This document shows positions 1 through 11,113 of a stretch of 64,000 nucleotides of DNA, one piece after another (position 1 is the first letter of the stretch; each line of letters begins with the position of its first letter). Both the position numbers and the translations under genes were made by a program. The notes beneath the pieces were generated by a model, which saw only the letters and a list, made by a program, of their open reading frames with translations, did not search any database and was not told the DNA's origin. The DNA lies in the NCBI GenBank assembly GCA_964036045.1, contig OZ038381.1:153344352-153408351 (forward strand), written 5' to 3'. This DNA is from Eutreptiella sp. 'Long Island Sound 2002'. Lineage: Eukaryota > Euglenozoa > Euglenophyceae > Eutreptiales > Eutreptiaceae.

Positions 1-154
1 TAACACAGACGGAGACTCGAATGCGAACGCCAGAGGCACCACGAGGACAAGAAGACGGCGGCAGGAAAAAGCAGGAGGGCAGTCAAGGAGAGCATGCACA
101 GGAACAAGCGAGGATGAGGGGGGGGGATAGGAAGCATGCGAGGAGCACACAGCG

Positions 155-660
155 AGCACGCGCACCGGTGAACAGGAGCCAGGAGGCCCAGGAGGCCGCA
201 CATACACCACCACACACAACGCGTGCACACAGGTGAACCGGGGCCAAGGGGCCCAGGACACCGTACACACGACACAGCGCACCAAGGCAGAGGAAACCAT
301 AGGCAAGGCAGAAGACTATAAAAATCCAATGGCCTTCGGCCAGGGAGTGGTTGTCACGGGGGGCTACCGGTCCTGTCCTGCGATGCAATGCGGGGCAACT
401 GTGACAACTGCTTTTACACCCAAACACAGAACACAGAACACAGACAGGCGCACCGGTGAACGGGAGCCAAGCGGCCCAGGACACCGCACCCGCAACACCA
501 CACACAGAGCGTGCACGCCGGAGAGCAGAAGCCAGGAAGCCGTGCACGCAACACCGCACACAGGGCGTGCGCGGCGGTGAACAGGAGCCAGGAGGCCCAG
601 GACACCGTACACGCAACACCACACACAGAGCGTGCACACCGGCGGCCCAGAACACCGCCC
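155..660. repeat. ~60-65 bp tandem repeat cluster, two blocks
   Basis: A unit built around GGTGAAC-R-GGAGCCAGG, CCCAGGACACCG and CACACACAGAGCGTGCAC recurs near 167, 232, 455, 513 (diverged) and 576. Spacing is about 60-65 bp. A non-repeat segment at about 300-440 divides the array into two blocks. Short frames across it are repetitive and not convincing as genes. It lies upstream of the OTU-bearing LINE and could be part of its 5' region, but nothing in the sequence proves that. Confidence 0.6.
326..410. repeat. Dispersed ~85 bp repeat, copy 1
   Basis: This segment begins with CCAATGGCCTTCGGCCAGGG and matches the segment at 32,360-32,445 with only a few differences, including GTGGTTGTCACGGGGGGC and CCTGTCCTGCGATGCAATGC. 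The flanks of the two copies differ, so it is a dispersed repeat rather than part of the local tandem array. No coding potential or RNA polymerase III promoter was recognised. Its family is unknown. Confidence 0.7.
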
Positions 661-1130
661 AGGGGGAGCAGGGCCGGGACAATGGGGAGAACACACACCC
701 AAAGTGGAAGATCCAGGAAGGAAGCATGAGGCAGGAACACCAGGAGAAGGTATTAAGCGTGCGGAGCAGCGTCAAAGGGAGGTGGCGGCGACGGCAGGAG
801 GAAAAGGCGAACGCAGGGGCCGGGAAGAGGCTACGGCAGGGGGAGTGGAAGGAGGGAGGGGGGGAGGGGGAGGGGCAGCACACAGGGGCGCCAAAACACA
901 GAGGGGGAGACCCAGGAGACAACAAAGAGGGGGCGAAAGGAAGGAAGGCGAAGCAGTAGGGAAAGGATTCAGCCGGGGAGTGCCAGCGGCTAGACGCCCA
1001 GTAAACAGACGGTGCTCGAAGGGCACACTTGACGACAAGCGTCGTGCTTGGGTTGGGGCGGTAGAACGTGCTTGAGGCCCTGGAGGGGCCATTGAAGAAC
1101 GCAAACACCCCCGGACACCGGGGATGCCTT
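661..1130. other. Purine-rich stretch without a recognisable gene
   Basis: The + strand is dominated by G and A, with long runs such as those near 845-880. Overlapping frames are low complexity (Gly, Arg, Glu) and resemble no family I know. The in-frame GTG at 1,068 extends the downstream frame upward, but the protein-like part only begins around 1,390. It may be the 5' leader of the downstream LINE. Confidence 0.4.
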
Positions 1131-1235
1131 ATGCCTGAAGCGAGGTGTGCAAGAGGGGAGGGTGGAAGAGACGAGGAAGGTAGCCAAGAGGGGCTGTGGA
1201 GGAGAGGCATACACTGTGTACACAGGAGACAGACA

Positions 1236-2084
1236 ATGTACGCGACCGAAGAGGAGGCCAACGAAAGGAGCCGGGAGTCAATGGGGAGCGCGAGGAGTGA
1301 GACACGAAAGAGAAGAGCGGCATGCGCATGGACAGGGAGTGAAAGAACGTTCGAAGGGGAACAAGACCGAATCCATGCGGGAGTGGTGACACAGGGTATG
1401 GAGGGTGACGGAGTGGACTCCTTGTGGAGAGCTATGAGTGTTATCGAAGGAGGCCAAGGCACAAATGAGGAAGCGAAGGAAGTACGAGCAAGGGTAGTCG
1501 CTGCGGTCGAGGAGAGGTTACAGGCAGGGGTGATGCAGGAGCCCCTGCCGCAGGGGGAGACGGGATGGAAGGAGTATGTACGGAAGCTGGAAGAAGGGAG
1601 AAGGATGGGAGGACCGCCGGAGGTTGAGGCGTGGGCTGCGAAGAATGGATACAGAGTGAAAGTGTACCGGAAGACGAAGGATGGAGAGGGCTACAGGAAA
1701 ATACAGGAGTATGGAGGGGAGCAGGGGATGAGGGCAGGAATCCTGTGGAGGAAGACGAGAGTGTACGAGGTGGTGTGGGAGCACGAAGAGACAGGGGAAG
1801 GCAGTACAACAGGAGAGGCGGGAAGAGCAGGCGCAGGCGGGGGGGCACAGGTTAGGGTGGGCGCGGGAGGCAAACGAGGACACAGTGTAGCGTCGGGCGA
1901 GAGTCGGCCGTCGACGTGTAGAACGGGGAGTGTGGGGAGTGCGGCGGGGAACGATGAAGAACAGCAACGCAAGGCGGCATGGGCGTGGAAGAGGCGGGAG
2001 GGTGCTTTGGAGGGGGCGAGGGAGAGAGCAGAGGAAGGGGTGCTCGTAGAGCACATGTACGGGAAGGATGTCAACACATTGTGA
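1236..2084 (+). pseudogene. LINE N-terminal section with degenerate OTU-like domain 1
   Basis: The frame is open from 1,068, and ATG codons at 1,131 and 1,236 are possible starts; recognisable sequence begins near 1,390. The domain opens with GDGVDSLWRAMS (1,404 onward), the OTU D-G-x-C-L block with Ser at the catalytic Cys position. It continues through GRRMGGPPEVEAWAA and a V-K-V-Y strand to YEVVWE near 1,770, where the catalytic His is also absent. It should therefore be inactive as a protease. The frame ends in TGA at 2,082-2,084, and the same frame carries on into a second copy of the domain. The TGA sits where domain 1 has the Trp of SLWRAMS. Confidence 0.6.
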
Positions 2085-3240
2085 GAGGTGTTGTGTGCAC
2101 TGGAGGGCAGACCGAACAGTGAGGAACAGGTACAGCGGATACGGCAAGGAGTGGCTACCAGGGTGGAGAGTAGACACAATATGGGAGAAATGGAGGAGTG
2201 CCTGCAACAGGAGGAAGTATCGTGGCAGAGATACATACAGCGGACTAGGCAGGGGAGGAGGATGGGGGGGCCACCGGAGGTGGAGGCATGGGCAGCGGAG
2301 GGGGGGTACAAGGTGGCGGTTTACAGGGAGACAAAAAGCGGGAACGGATACAGAAAGTTGGCGGAGTATGGGGAAGGAACCCCGCTGGATGCGGGAATCC
2401 TGTGGACCAAGCGAAGAACCTATGCGGTTCTGTGGGGTGTCAGAGGACGAAGGGGTGACGCGGCAGACGTGGCGGCGGCGGTGCAAAGAGTGCTGGACAG
2501 CGCACAAGAGGGGCAGGGATGGCCGGAAGAAATGCCGGAGGGGGCGAGGCGGCAGGTCATACCAGGAGATGGCAAGTGCCTGTATTGGGCACTCAGCGCG
2601 GTGGACGGAGCGGGGGGCCGGGCAGCAGCAGAAGAGGTGCGCAAAGCGCTCACGGAGGGGGAGATGGCGCGGCCCCCAGAATCGGGCTGGGCGCGGAGAG
2701 TCATGAGGGACGCGGGAGCGCGCACGTTGGATCAGTACCTGGACAAAGTGCGCAGGGGAGAGATATGGGGAGTGGCATGTGAAGTTGGGAGGTGGGCGCA
2801 GAGCAAGGGATGCAGAGTGGCAATGTACCAGGAGTGGGGACCGCAGGGGGTGTATCGGAAGATGGCAGAAGTGGGAGAAGGAAAGCGAACGGCAGCGGCG
2901 CTGCTGTGGAGCAGACGAGGAGGGGGACACTACGAGCTACTGTGGCCCCCGGGGGAAGAAGACGCGGAGGCGGTGGCGGGGGCGGACGCAGAAGAAGGGA
3001 CAGAGTCGAAAAGCGACGCAGAAGTGACAATGGAGGAGGAGTTGGCAGAAAAAGGACCGGAGAAGAGGGGGGGGGGGAAGGGCGCGGACGGAGGAGCACA
3101 TGTGGCGGGATGTGCATCAAATACCGATCCAGGAGGAGGGGGAGAGGTGGAGGTACCGGGGACAGGAGGGCCCCGGGAGGGAGAGGAGGGGAGTGGGAGG
3201 GGGTACAGCGCGAGACAGAAATCTACGGGCGGGATGGGAA
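2085..3240 (+). pseudogene. LINE section with OTU-like domain 2 (degenerate) and OTU domain 3 (catalytic residues present)
   Basis: Domain 2 (about 2,060-2,445) repeats the plan of domain 1, including GRRMGGPPEVEAWAA and GYRKLAEYG, but lacks the catalytic Cys and His. Domain 3 (about 2,555-2,950) has PGDGKCLYWALS with Cys codon 2,577-2,579, then GEIWGVACEVGRWAQ and CRVAMYQ, and ends HYELLW with His codon 2,928-2,930. This matches the OTU order of D-G-x-C, WG-containing helix, and H-Y. OTU proteases cleave ubiquitin or similar modifiers, or polyproteins in some mobile elements. After about 3,000 the frame becomes Glu/Lys- then Gly-rich, and the coding phase changes between about 3,060 and 3,260 in G-rich sequence. 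Confidence 0.7.
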
Positions 3241-4950
3241 GGGGTGCTAGGAGTACCAGTACAGGAGATGGAGTATATGGAAGTGCCAGAGGGTACGGGG
3301 AAAGGCGAGTGGCACAGGAGGCAGGCAGGGGGGGTGGACGTGTGGGTCACAGGGGGGGGGGAGGCGGTGTTGCAGCTGCAGCACAGGGAGGATGTGGGGA
3401 CCGGGTTTGGGGCAGAGAGAGCGGTCCAGATACGGCCGGACAGGGCGGTGTGGCTGGAGCCGGGATGGAAGGGGAGGTACAGGGTGGCGGCGGGGGGACG
3501 CCGGTGGCGGGGTTGGCATATGACGTGGCGAGCGGACCAGGGGGAGGGGGTCCCAGTCAGGAATGAGTGGGGAGGAGAGCTGCCAGGAGGAGGACAGGAG
3601 GCGAGTAGCGTGCGCGCACAGTTCACTGGGGCGGCATTGACCCCGGCGCCCACGACACAGGGACACAGAGGACAGGGGTTGGTGTATACGTTCGGAGAGG
3701 AGATGACGCTGAAGGCAGCGGAGGCCATCAAAATGGTGCTGGATGAAGGGACGGCGTGCATGGACAACCGCACGTACCATGTGCACCCACACACGGGAGA
3801 CACGTGCCAATACGCGTTCCCGGGGGACGACGGCATGGAGAGTATAGCGCCACTGCCGGAGTGTGAGAGGCAGGGTGTAGAGATATCAGCCCTTGCCAGG
3901 GTGGCAGAAGAATGGGTGCGGGAGGCGGGAGAAGTGGAGCACGAGACGTGGGCAGTGGGGGCCATTCGGCTTGCGAGGTACCGCAGGGGAGAATGGATGA
4001 CGCGGGAGGACACAACGGCGATATTCCCTGTGGCGACGAAGGGGCCGGCGGCGGCACAGTGGAGGGGACAGGCAGTCCACATCATCCTCCCGGATGACAG
4101 GGTGGGAAGCAGGGGGATGGTAGGAGTCGAGGTGCACCACGGACAAGGGGCCAGGTACCAGTACGATGTGCTGATCCCAAACGTGGTGGTCACCACAGCA
4201 GCGGCGGCGGGTATGGAGGTCCGGATTGGACTCGGCCGGGAGGGACAGGCGGTACAGGTGCATACCATGGGACACTGGGAGGGGCAGCTGGCAATCCAAT
4301 GGATGGCGGAGCCTGCGTTGAGGGAGCCGCTGCATCCCGAGGGCCAGGTGGGGAGGGGAAAGGCGGATGGGGCGGACACGGCTGAGCTGGACAGAGCGGA
4401 GAAAGGAAAGGAGAAGCGCCAGAAGGAGGCGGCGGCGGAAGGGTTGGACATGCTGGGGGACGGCAGGGACAGGAAGGACATGCTGCAGAAGTGGGCGCAG
4501 AGGCTGAGGGGCAAGGCGACGGCACGTCAGAATGTCTTGATAGAAAATGGAGAGGCGCAGCAAGGGCTGGAAGACCGCATCAAATGATCTAGGGGTGAAG
4601 AGGTACGGCAGATGGTGAGCAAGGCTAGGTACCACCTGAAGGCAAGAGCGGAGGCGGTGGAGGACAAGTGCAGGCCAGAGTGCACGCAGGCCAGGTGCCT
4701 TTGCAGGCTGGAGGGACCACAGGAGCCCAGGGGAGGATACCATGGGATCAGAGTAAGGCAGCCCACGAGACAAGGGCCTATGTGGCTGCAGATGGGGGAT
4801 GAGGAAGGGGCGCCGCTGGTGTACTTCCACCAAGTCAAGCACATGTGGGTGGGATATGCGGATGGTCGGAGCGGAACAGTGGGGGAGGAGGAGGAAGCGG
4901 GCGAGAGGCAAGCAAAGGCGCAGATCCTCACGGCAAAGAAAGGGGAAGCC
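3241..4950 (+). pseudogene. Uncharacterised middle section of the LINE polyprotein
   Basis: The open phase shifts by one base here and reads a non-repetitive, protein-like sequence. Examples are VLGVPVQEMEYMEVPEG near 3,250, the WLEPGWKGRYRV strand near 3,450, VHPHTGDTCQYAF near 3,780, AVHIILPDDRVG near 4,070 and YQYDVLIPNVVVTT near 4,160. A Lys/Glu-rich helix lies near 4,380-4,570. A TGA at 4,585-4,587 interrupts it, and the same phase continues through PMWLQMGDEEGAPLVYFHQVK (about 4,780-4,840). I recognise no family. It sits between the OTU and endonuclease domains, where LINEs often carry RNA-binding or structural parts, but no function can be assigned. Confidence 0.45.
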
Positions 4951-6430
4951 GAAACAGGCGGTGCTGTGGATGCAGATGCAGAGGGATGCGCAGGTATCGG
5001 CGTGTGTGGACAGCACAAGCAGAACAGTAGAGGTGTGGGGGCCCACGAGGCAGGTCTTGGCCATGGCACTGTACGTTGGGGAGACAGTGCGGCGCAGCAG
5101 AGGCATGGCCGGAGAGTGGGACCCAGACACAGAGGTGCACCGGATGCGCAAGGTTATGACCATGGTTGACTATGACGAGGCGGCGGGAAGGAGGGCCAAA
5201 GGGCATACAAAACAAGTAGTGTCCCCACAGGCAAGTGCCACGGGGGCTGCAGACCAAGGGGTCACGGACCTGGTGCAGGACGGACACACGTGGTGGGTCG
5301 TGGAACCCAGGGGGGATAGGCGCCAAGCGGTGGTGTATACGGCGGCGCCGTTGAAAAGGGTGGAGCACCCGCTCATGCGGTGGGTCGGGGAGGTGGAAGA
5401 GGTGAGGGTTGAAAGAACGGAGGAGGTACGCGAGATGGCGGTCCTACGGGCGTTGGAGTCGCAAATGGATAGGTGTGCGGAGGCGGAAGAAGCGGAAGGT
5501 ATCAGGGAACAGATCCGGTTGGCATTGGAGTGGGTGGCCAGCGGCAGGGGAGGGGGGCAGCCGAGGTGGATCGTGGCACCCGGAACGGAGGAAGGGCACA
5601 GGAAGGAGGCATTGGAGAGAGCGAGAAGGCTCACGGAGGAGGCCAGGAGGCTGGGCCTGGAGGTGGAAGACGATCAGGGGGGGGAGAGGCCAAGTAGGTG
5701 GAGGGGGATGAGAGGGGGGAGAGGGGGACAAATGCGGTTCATAGTGGGGAATGGGGATGGTGAGGAGGAACGGGACGACAGGGGGCAGGACCAAGCGCGG
5801 GCAGAGGAAGGCCGGGAGGCGGGACTGACATGGGGCGGGCGGGAAGACAGAGAGGAGGGAGAAGAAGGGGTGGAAGAAGGAGAAGTGGAGGGAGGAGGGC
5901 AGGAGAGTGCTGTTGGAGACAAGGTGGAGGAGGGGAGCGAGGGGGAGGGGACAAGAGAGGGGGATGAGAGGGAGGGCGGCAAGCGGGGGAGAGAGGCGGA
6001 GGAGCAGGATCTGCAAGCAGAGCAGCAGCAGGAGGGGGAAGGAGACGGGAGGCCAAGAAGGAAACGGGCGAGGGGAGTCAGGTACGGGGAGGAGCAGCGG
6101 GGCTGTGAAGAGCAGGGGGCGGTGCGGGAAGGGGTGACAGTGTATGGCCCGCACAAAGTGAGTGGGAAGTGGAGGAGGTATGTGGGAACAGTGGAGGAGA
6201 TGATCGAACAACAAGATCGCAAGGGACATGTGACGAGGGCAGCCATCGTGCAGTGGGAGGATCCGGGGGAGGGGGATGAGGAGAGACTGCCGTACCCGGT
6301 GGAAAGGTTGCAGGTATGCCCGCGAGGTAGGGAGATGGAAATACACGGGCAGCTGGTTCCGGAGCAGGGGGCGAGAGAATTGGAAGGAGAAGAGGTGTGG
6401 GCGGGGGGGAAGAACAAGAAGAGGAAGTGA
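4951..6430 (+). pseudogene. Charged section of the LINE polyprotein with a possible Tudor/chromo-like barrel
   Basis: After another one-base change of phase (about 4,920-4,960) the frame reads VLWMQMQRDAQVSACV and TRQVLAMALYVGETV, then WWVVEPRGDRRQAVVYTAAP near 5,290. Helical Glu/Arg segments follow (5,400-5,700), then a very long acidic low-complexity run (about 5,750-6,050). Near 6,135-6,330 a compact segment (KWRRYVGTVEEMIEQ, AAIVQWEDPGEGDEE, RLPYPVERLQV) resembles a small Tudor- or chromo-like beta-barrel; this is only a visual impression. TGA at 6,428-6,430 ends it, and the same phase continues directly into the endonuclease. Confidence 0.45.
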
Positions 6431-8700
6431 GAATTAATGAAGCGGGGGGTGGCCGGGAAGAAGAAGAAAGGAGCCAGACGAAGACAGGGGGGAAGGAACA
6501 AAAGGGAGGGCAAAGGCACGACGGACAGCGGGGATCTACGAGTGGATGGGGAGGGCAGGTGGCAACGCATGAAGTTGTACACCCATAATGACCCCGCGGC
6601 ACTGTATCGGGCAAACAAGGCAGCATGGCAGCAGATGAAGCTGCATGAGGCGGACCCCGACGTGGTGGCGTACCAGGAGATAAGGTTGCAGGGGAAGGAC
6701 AACGTCGTGTGCGCGCAGATGTACGACAAGGAGGGGAGAGAGTACCAGCGGGAGTGGGCGCAGGGGGTGCCGCTGTTGGTGCGCAGAGGGCTCAGCGTTG
6801 TGCAGGACAAGAAGGTGGGAGCGAGGGGACGAAGGGCGGTGTATGATGTGGCGACAGAGCATAGCCAGGTAGTCATCATCAACTGCCATGTCCCACACGG
6901 GAGGAGGGTCAAAGAGTATGTGGCGCAACTGAGGATGGAGTACGTCAGGGCGCTGGAGAGGGGGCCAGTCATCGTAGTTGGAGACTCCAACTACGATCCC
7001 CGGAGGAGGGGCGCGGAGACGGAGGTGGACCGCGAGATGGGGAAGTTTGTGGAGGAAATGAGGCTGCAGGACGTGTCGTACAGTAGAGCGCCGGGCCCCT
7101 CACACTACCCGGCACCGGAAGGCAGCGCGCCGTCGCGGATAGACGCGGTGTATGCGGACCCCAGCTGGGTCAAGGGGGTGACGGCGGGATACATGGTGGG
7201 ACCGGAAGAAATGCAGGACAGGAAGGGGCATTGCCCCATGATGGTGACTGTGGACGTGAAGGTGGGGGAGCCCGGGGACGAACTGGAGGATGAGCAGGGG
7301 TCAGACGAGGAAGGCGTCAGCCTGCCGCCAATGGTGAAGTGGCCGGAGGAGGGGGACGAGAGGTGGCAACAGTGGGGGCAGCGGGTACACGCCCAAATGA
7401 GGCAGGGGAAACAAGTACATCAAGCCATGAGGAGGGCAGCGCGGATATGCGGGTTTACCAAGCAAGGGGGGGAGTCGCAGGCACAGCCCAAGCTGCAAAA
7501 GCTGGTGGCCACACTGAGGAAACGGCAGCAAGAGGAGGTCGAGGCGCGGGCGCGAGAAGAGGGGACGGAGTGGCGAACGGAGGTGACACAGGCGAAGAAG
7601 AGGGTGCGAACGGCAAGGAGGGCTGTGGAGGGAGACACGAGAGGATATACCAGAAAGTGGTGGCGGAGCATGAGAGATGCATGGAAAGGGCGGTGCCGTA
7701 CAAGTTGCTGCGGTACATCAGAGAGCTCGCTGAGGCTGGAAAAAAAATTTGAAAATCAGGGCGGTGAGACTGCAGTGTGGCAGGGTCACTGGCAACAAAA
7801 AGCAAGTGCTGGAGGAGGTGCCGGAGAGTTTCAGGAGGCAGCACAACCAGGGGCAGCAGGAGCTAACGGGATCACAAGGAGAATGGTAGGGGCGTTACCG
7901 CGGGTGTACAGGGCGGAGCAGAGCGAGGACATACACCGCAGCAGGGTGACGCTAGGGGAAATTAAAGAGGCAGTGAAGGCTCTCAAGGGGAAAAAGAGCC
8001 CGGGAGTGGACCAGCTCGTGGCGGAGGCGTACCAGCACCTGGAGGCGCCGGAGCTGGACGGTCTAGCGGGGAGGGTCACGAAGGTGTTGCGCACAGGCGA
8101 GCCCCCGAAGGAATGGGGGGGCAAGGTGCGGCCCCTGTACAAGAAGGGGGATCACCTCAGGCCGGGGAACTGGAGACCAATATGCTGTGCCGTCACAGAG
8201 GCCAAGCTGGTCTGGATGGTGATCTTCGGGAGGATACAGCGGCGGCTGTATGCAGCGGGGGTCATACCGGACAATATGTGGGGGTCAGTGCCGGGTAGGT
8301 CCAGACAGGAAGCAAGCTTTCTGTACGATATGTACCTCGATGATGAGGACCTAGAGGCGTTCGTGGCGTCTGTGGACGTGAAGGGGACGTTCCCCAACAC
8401 GTCGCATAGGCTCATAGAGGAGGTGTGGCGACAGGTAGGACTCCCATATGATGACTTCGTGGAAAAGTACCTGCGCTCAAGGAGGTACACGGTCGCCACG
8501 GGGAAGGGATGTACCAAGTGGGTAACCCCAGGCAGCGGGGTGCCACAAGGCGGGGTGGAGGGCCCGTTCCTGTACTTGCTGGCCATGCTCCCCCTGATGA
8601 GTTGGATAGCGCGGGAATATCCACAGCTGGCGCGGGCGCCACACACGTCGCCGGCGCAGGCGTATGTGGATGATGCGGTACCCATGGCGCGGGTGAAAAG
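6431..8700 (+). pseudogene. APE-type endonuclease and reverse transcriptase of the LINE
   Basis: Counting from the ATG at 6,437, endonuclease motifs appear in order: AYQEIRL (residues 78-84), INCHVPHG (148-155), VVGDSNYDP (180-188), SRIDAVY (233-239) and KGHCPMMV (263-270). Asp183, Asn185, Asp236 and His265 are therefore conserved. The reverse transcriptase follows from about 7,870: KKSPGVDQL, WRPICC, FVASVDVKGTF with Asp codon 8,374-8,376, SGVPQGGVEGPFLYLL, and the catalytic YVDD at 8,663-8,674. Together these nick target DNA and prime cDNA synthesis. Between about 7,650 and 7,850 the best reading leaves this phase (RIYQKVVAEHERCMERAVPY, then VLEEVPESFRRQHNQGQQEL) and returns. After YVDD the phase changes again near 8,690. 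Confidence 0.8.
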
Positions 8701-9440
8701 GCACAACAGGTGGTACAGGACCTGATGCAGAGGTACAGAAGGGATAACCACCTGGTCTGGAGCGCGGAGAAGTCGGCGGTTCTGAGGAGGGGTGGAGAGG
8801 AAGGCATGGCGCTGGATGTAGGAGACGGAGTGGCATGGCTGGAGAGGGCGGAGGAAGCGGTGGTGCTGGGACATGTGCAGGCCATGGAGGCGAGGGGGGT
8901 CAGGCTACCTGACAAATTAGTCAGGGGGTTCAGGGCGATGCTGGTGGTCCTGCGGCATCACCCCCCGTCAGTGCAGACGACCCTGTACTACCTGCGGGCG
9001 GTGCTCAATGTGGCGGTAGGGTACCAGGGGATGCACCTCCCGTACTGGAGGGAGCAGCTGGAGGAGGTGGAGGGAGAAGTGCGGAGGCTCATCAGAGGGT
9101 ATGAGGGGATACCCACAGAGGTGCCGTGGTGCCTGTTGCGGTCGCCGACGGCCTACTATGGAGAAGGGATGCCCACGGCGGGGGAGGCGTACAGGGCGCA
9201 CACGGCGAGGACGCTGAGCAGGATGTGCCACAATCAGGAAGAGGTGGTGAGACAGGTGTGCTATCACGCGGTCGCAGAGGTTCAGAAGGAGGAGAACATG
9301 TGCCCGCGCTATGTGTGGCACCGGCGCAGGCGGTTGGCGGCGGGGAGGAAGGAGCGCATGTGGCGCGCCCTGCAGGCAGTGTTGCCGGGGGAAGAACACA
9401 TGCTGGCAACCAACAGGACGTGCGGTAGGGTGGGGGCCAA
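8690..9440 (+). pseudogene. C-terminal reverse transcriptase region (thumb/connection) of the LINE
   Basis: The protein-like phase here starts with KAQQVVQDLMQRYRRDNHLV just after YVDD and runs through LVWSAEKSAVL. That string corresponds to the usual LINE motif after the active site, where the strand is followed by a Lys-containing segment. It continues with helices containing FRAMLVVLRHHPPSVQ and LYYLRAVLNVAVGYQGM, as in LINE thumb and connection regions. Near 9,430 the likely phase changes back. The frame itself stays open to 9,888, but that later part is low complexity and is not the likely product. Confidence 0.6.
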
Positions 9441-11113
9441 TCCTGGTCCTGGACACGGACTTCGGGGGGGCGACACATGGGACGGTACGGTGGATCAGAA
9501 AGGAAGGAATGAACATGGAGGTGCTGCACGTGCGCAGAAAGGATATGAAGGAGTACAAGAAGGCGGGGCTGCACCATGCGGAGTTCTATCGGGACACCAG
9601 GGTGGTGGAATGGGGTATATACAGGTAGATGATGAGGAGAGCAAGAGGACAAGAGGACCGCGCAAGGTGGAACAGGAGGATGCGCGCGATGTGGAACGAG
9701 TGGGTGGCGCTGTGGGGGATCCAGCAGAGGAAGCCAAGAGGCGGGAGAGAAGAGGGGGCACAGCAAGAGAGAGTGGTGCTGGACAGGGGGGAGAGGGACA
9801 AGGCCAGACCGGGAATACTGTTGTGTGCGCCGGTGGGACTCAAAGGACCGAGGGGGAAGGTACAGAGTGCGACCGGGCAGTGGTATGATGTCCATGCAGA
9901 TATGTTCCAGAAAGACAACATCCCGGAAGAGGCAGGACAGGGGGACCAGTGCTGGAGGTGCACCAAGGAGGCGGGGCAAATCCCGTGGCCAGTCCTACGA
10001 ATGACGGCGTGGGCGTTCCCGAACGCGACCATGCGCACTACGGACGCCAGGGGGCAGTGATGGGGGCCGGTGCTGCGGCTGCCCAAGGAGGTGCGGGAGG
10101 ATGAGGAGGCCCAGGGGGACGTGGAGGTCTGGTGGGGAGAGGAAAGGGACGGGAAAAGAACAGGGGTCCAGTTTGGATGGGACACAGTGCGGGGACTACA
10201 AGAAGAGGATGATGGGGTGGCGGTGAGGTTCCGGATGACAGACACGGGGAGGCCCGACGAGGAGGCGCCCATAGTGCCCGTGGGCCACAAGTGTGGAGAG
10301 AGTGCGAGGAGGATCAGGCTGACGGTCCACGGGTTGCCAGCAGACAGGGTATGGTATCTGGTTCTGGTACAGGCATACCTAGAGCAGGGCAGGGCGAAAG
10401 GGGACAGGGCATGGTGCCACGGAGTGGTGGTGACGAAGGGATGGAAGGCCAGGACGGACAATAAGTGGGCGGTGTACAGAGGGATAAGAGAGCTAAGCAT
10501 CAGGGATGGGGTACGAGAGTATAGCATTGGGAAGCACAAAGTGTACTGCCACTACCCGAGGGAGGTGGTGCGCATACCGGAGCCCACAAAGGAGAGGGTG
10601 GTGCTATTTCTGGACGGGTCCGGGGTGGAAGGACAGCCGCCCATGGCGGGGGCAGCGGCGGTAAGGGTCAAGGGGGTGGGACAGGTGACGGAGAGTGTGG
10701 TGGAAAAGATGGTGTACGGAGCAGCATCCCATGGAGAGGTGCAGGCGGTGGCGGACGTGGTTGGGGAGATAGGGGAGGACGTACGGGAAGTGTGGATAGT
10801 GGTGGACGCGGAGGCGGAGATGGCGTCTCTCAGGAGACTGGCCAGCAGGCCACTGCATGAGGCCCTGGGCACGGGACTGTTGTCACAGGTGTACGCGATA
10901 TGGCACGGGCTGGAGATGAAGAAAGTGCCCCTGGTCATACACCTGGTGAGACAGGAGTCACACAGGGCCGGAGTGGGGAATCATGAGGCGGATGGGGCGG
11001 CGCAAGCGGTGGATAAGGATCAGGATCCAGAGTGGAGGGTGCCAGAGAGCAACGGGCACCTCCACCTGGTGCATATACCTCCAAGGGTCGGGGAAGGGGA
11101 GAAGGCCAGGTAG
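9430..11113 (+). pseudogene. LINE linker and RNase H domain
   Basis: This phase reads VLDTDFGGATHGTVRWIRKE at 9,450-9,510, is cut by TAG (9,626-9,628) and TGA (10,058-10,060), and continues in the same phase. The RNase H domain lies at about 10,585-11,000: VVLFLDGSG (first Asp), SHGEVQAVADV (Glu), VWIVVDAEAEM (second Asp), and HLVRQESHRAGVGNHEADGAA (final His and Asp). All four acidic positions survive. RNase H removes template RNA during cDNA synthesis. A TAG at 11,111-11,113 separates it from the C-terminal section, again without a change of phase. Confidence 0.75.

Noticed and set aside
83-1462. 459-codon minus-strand frame, and long minus-strand frames opposite the OTU LINE
   Set aside because: These are shadows of stop-poor purine-rich sequence with Pro/Ser/His-rich nonsense composition.
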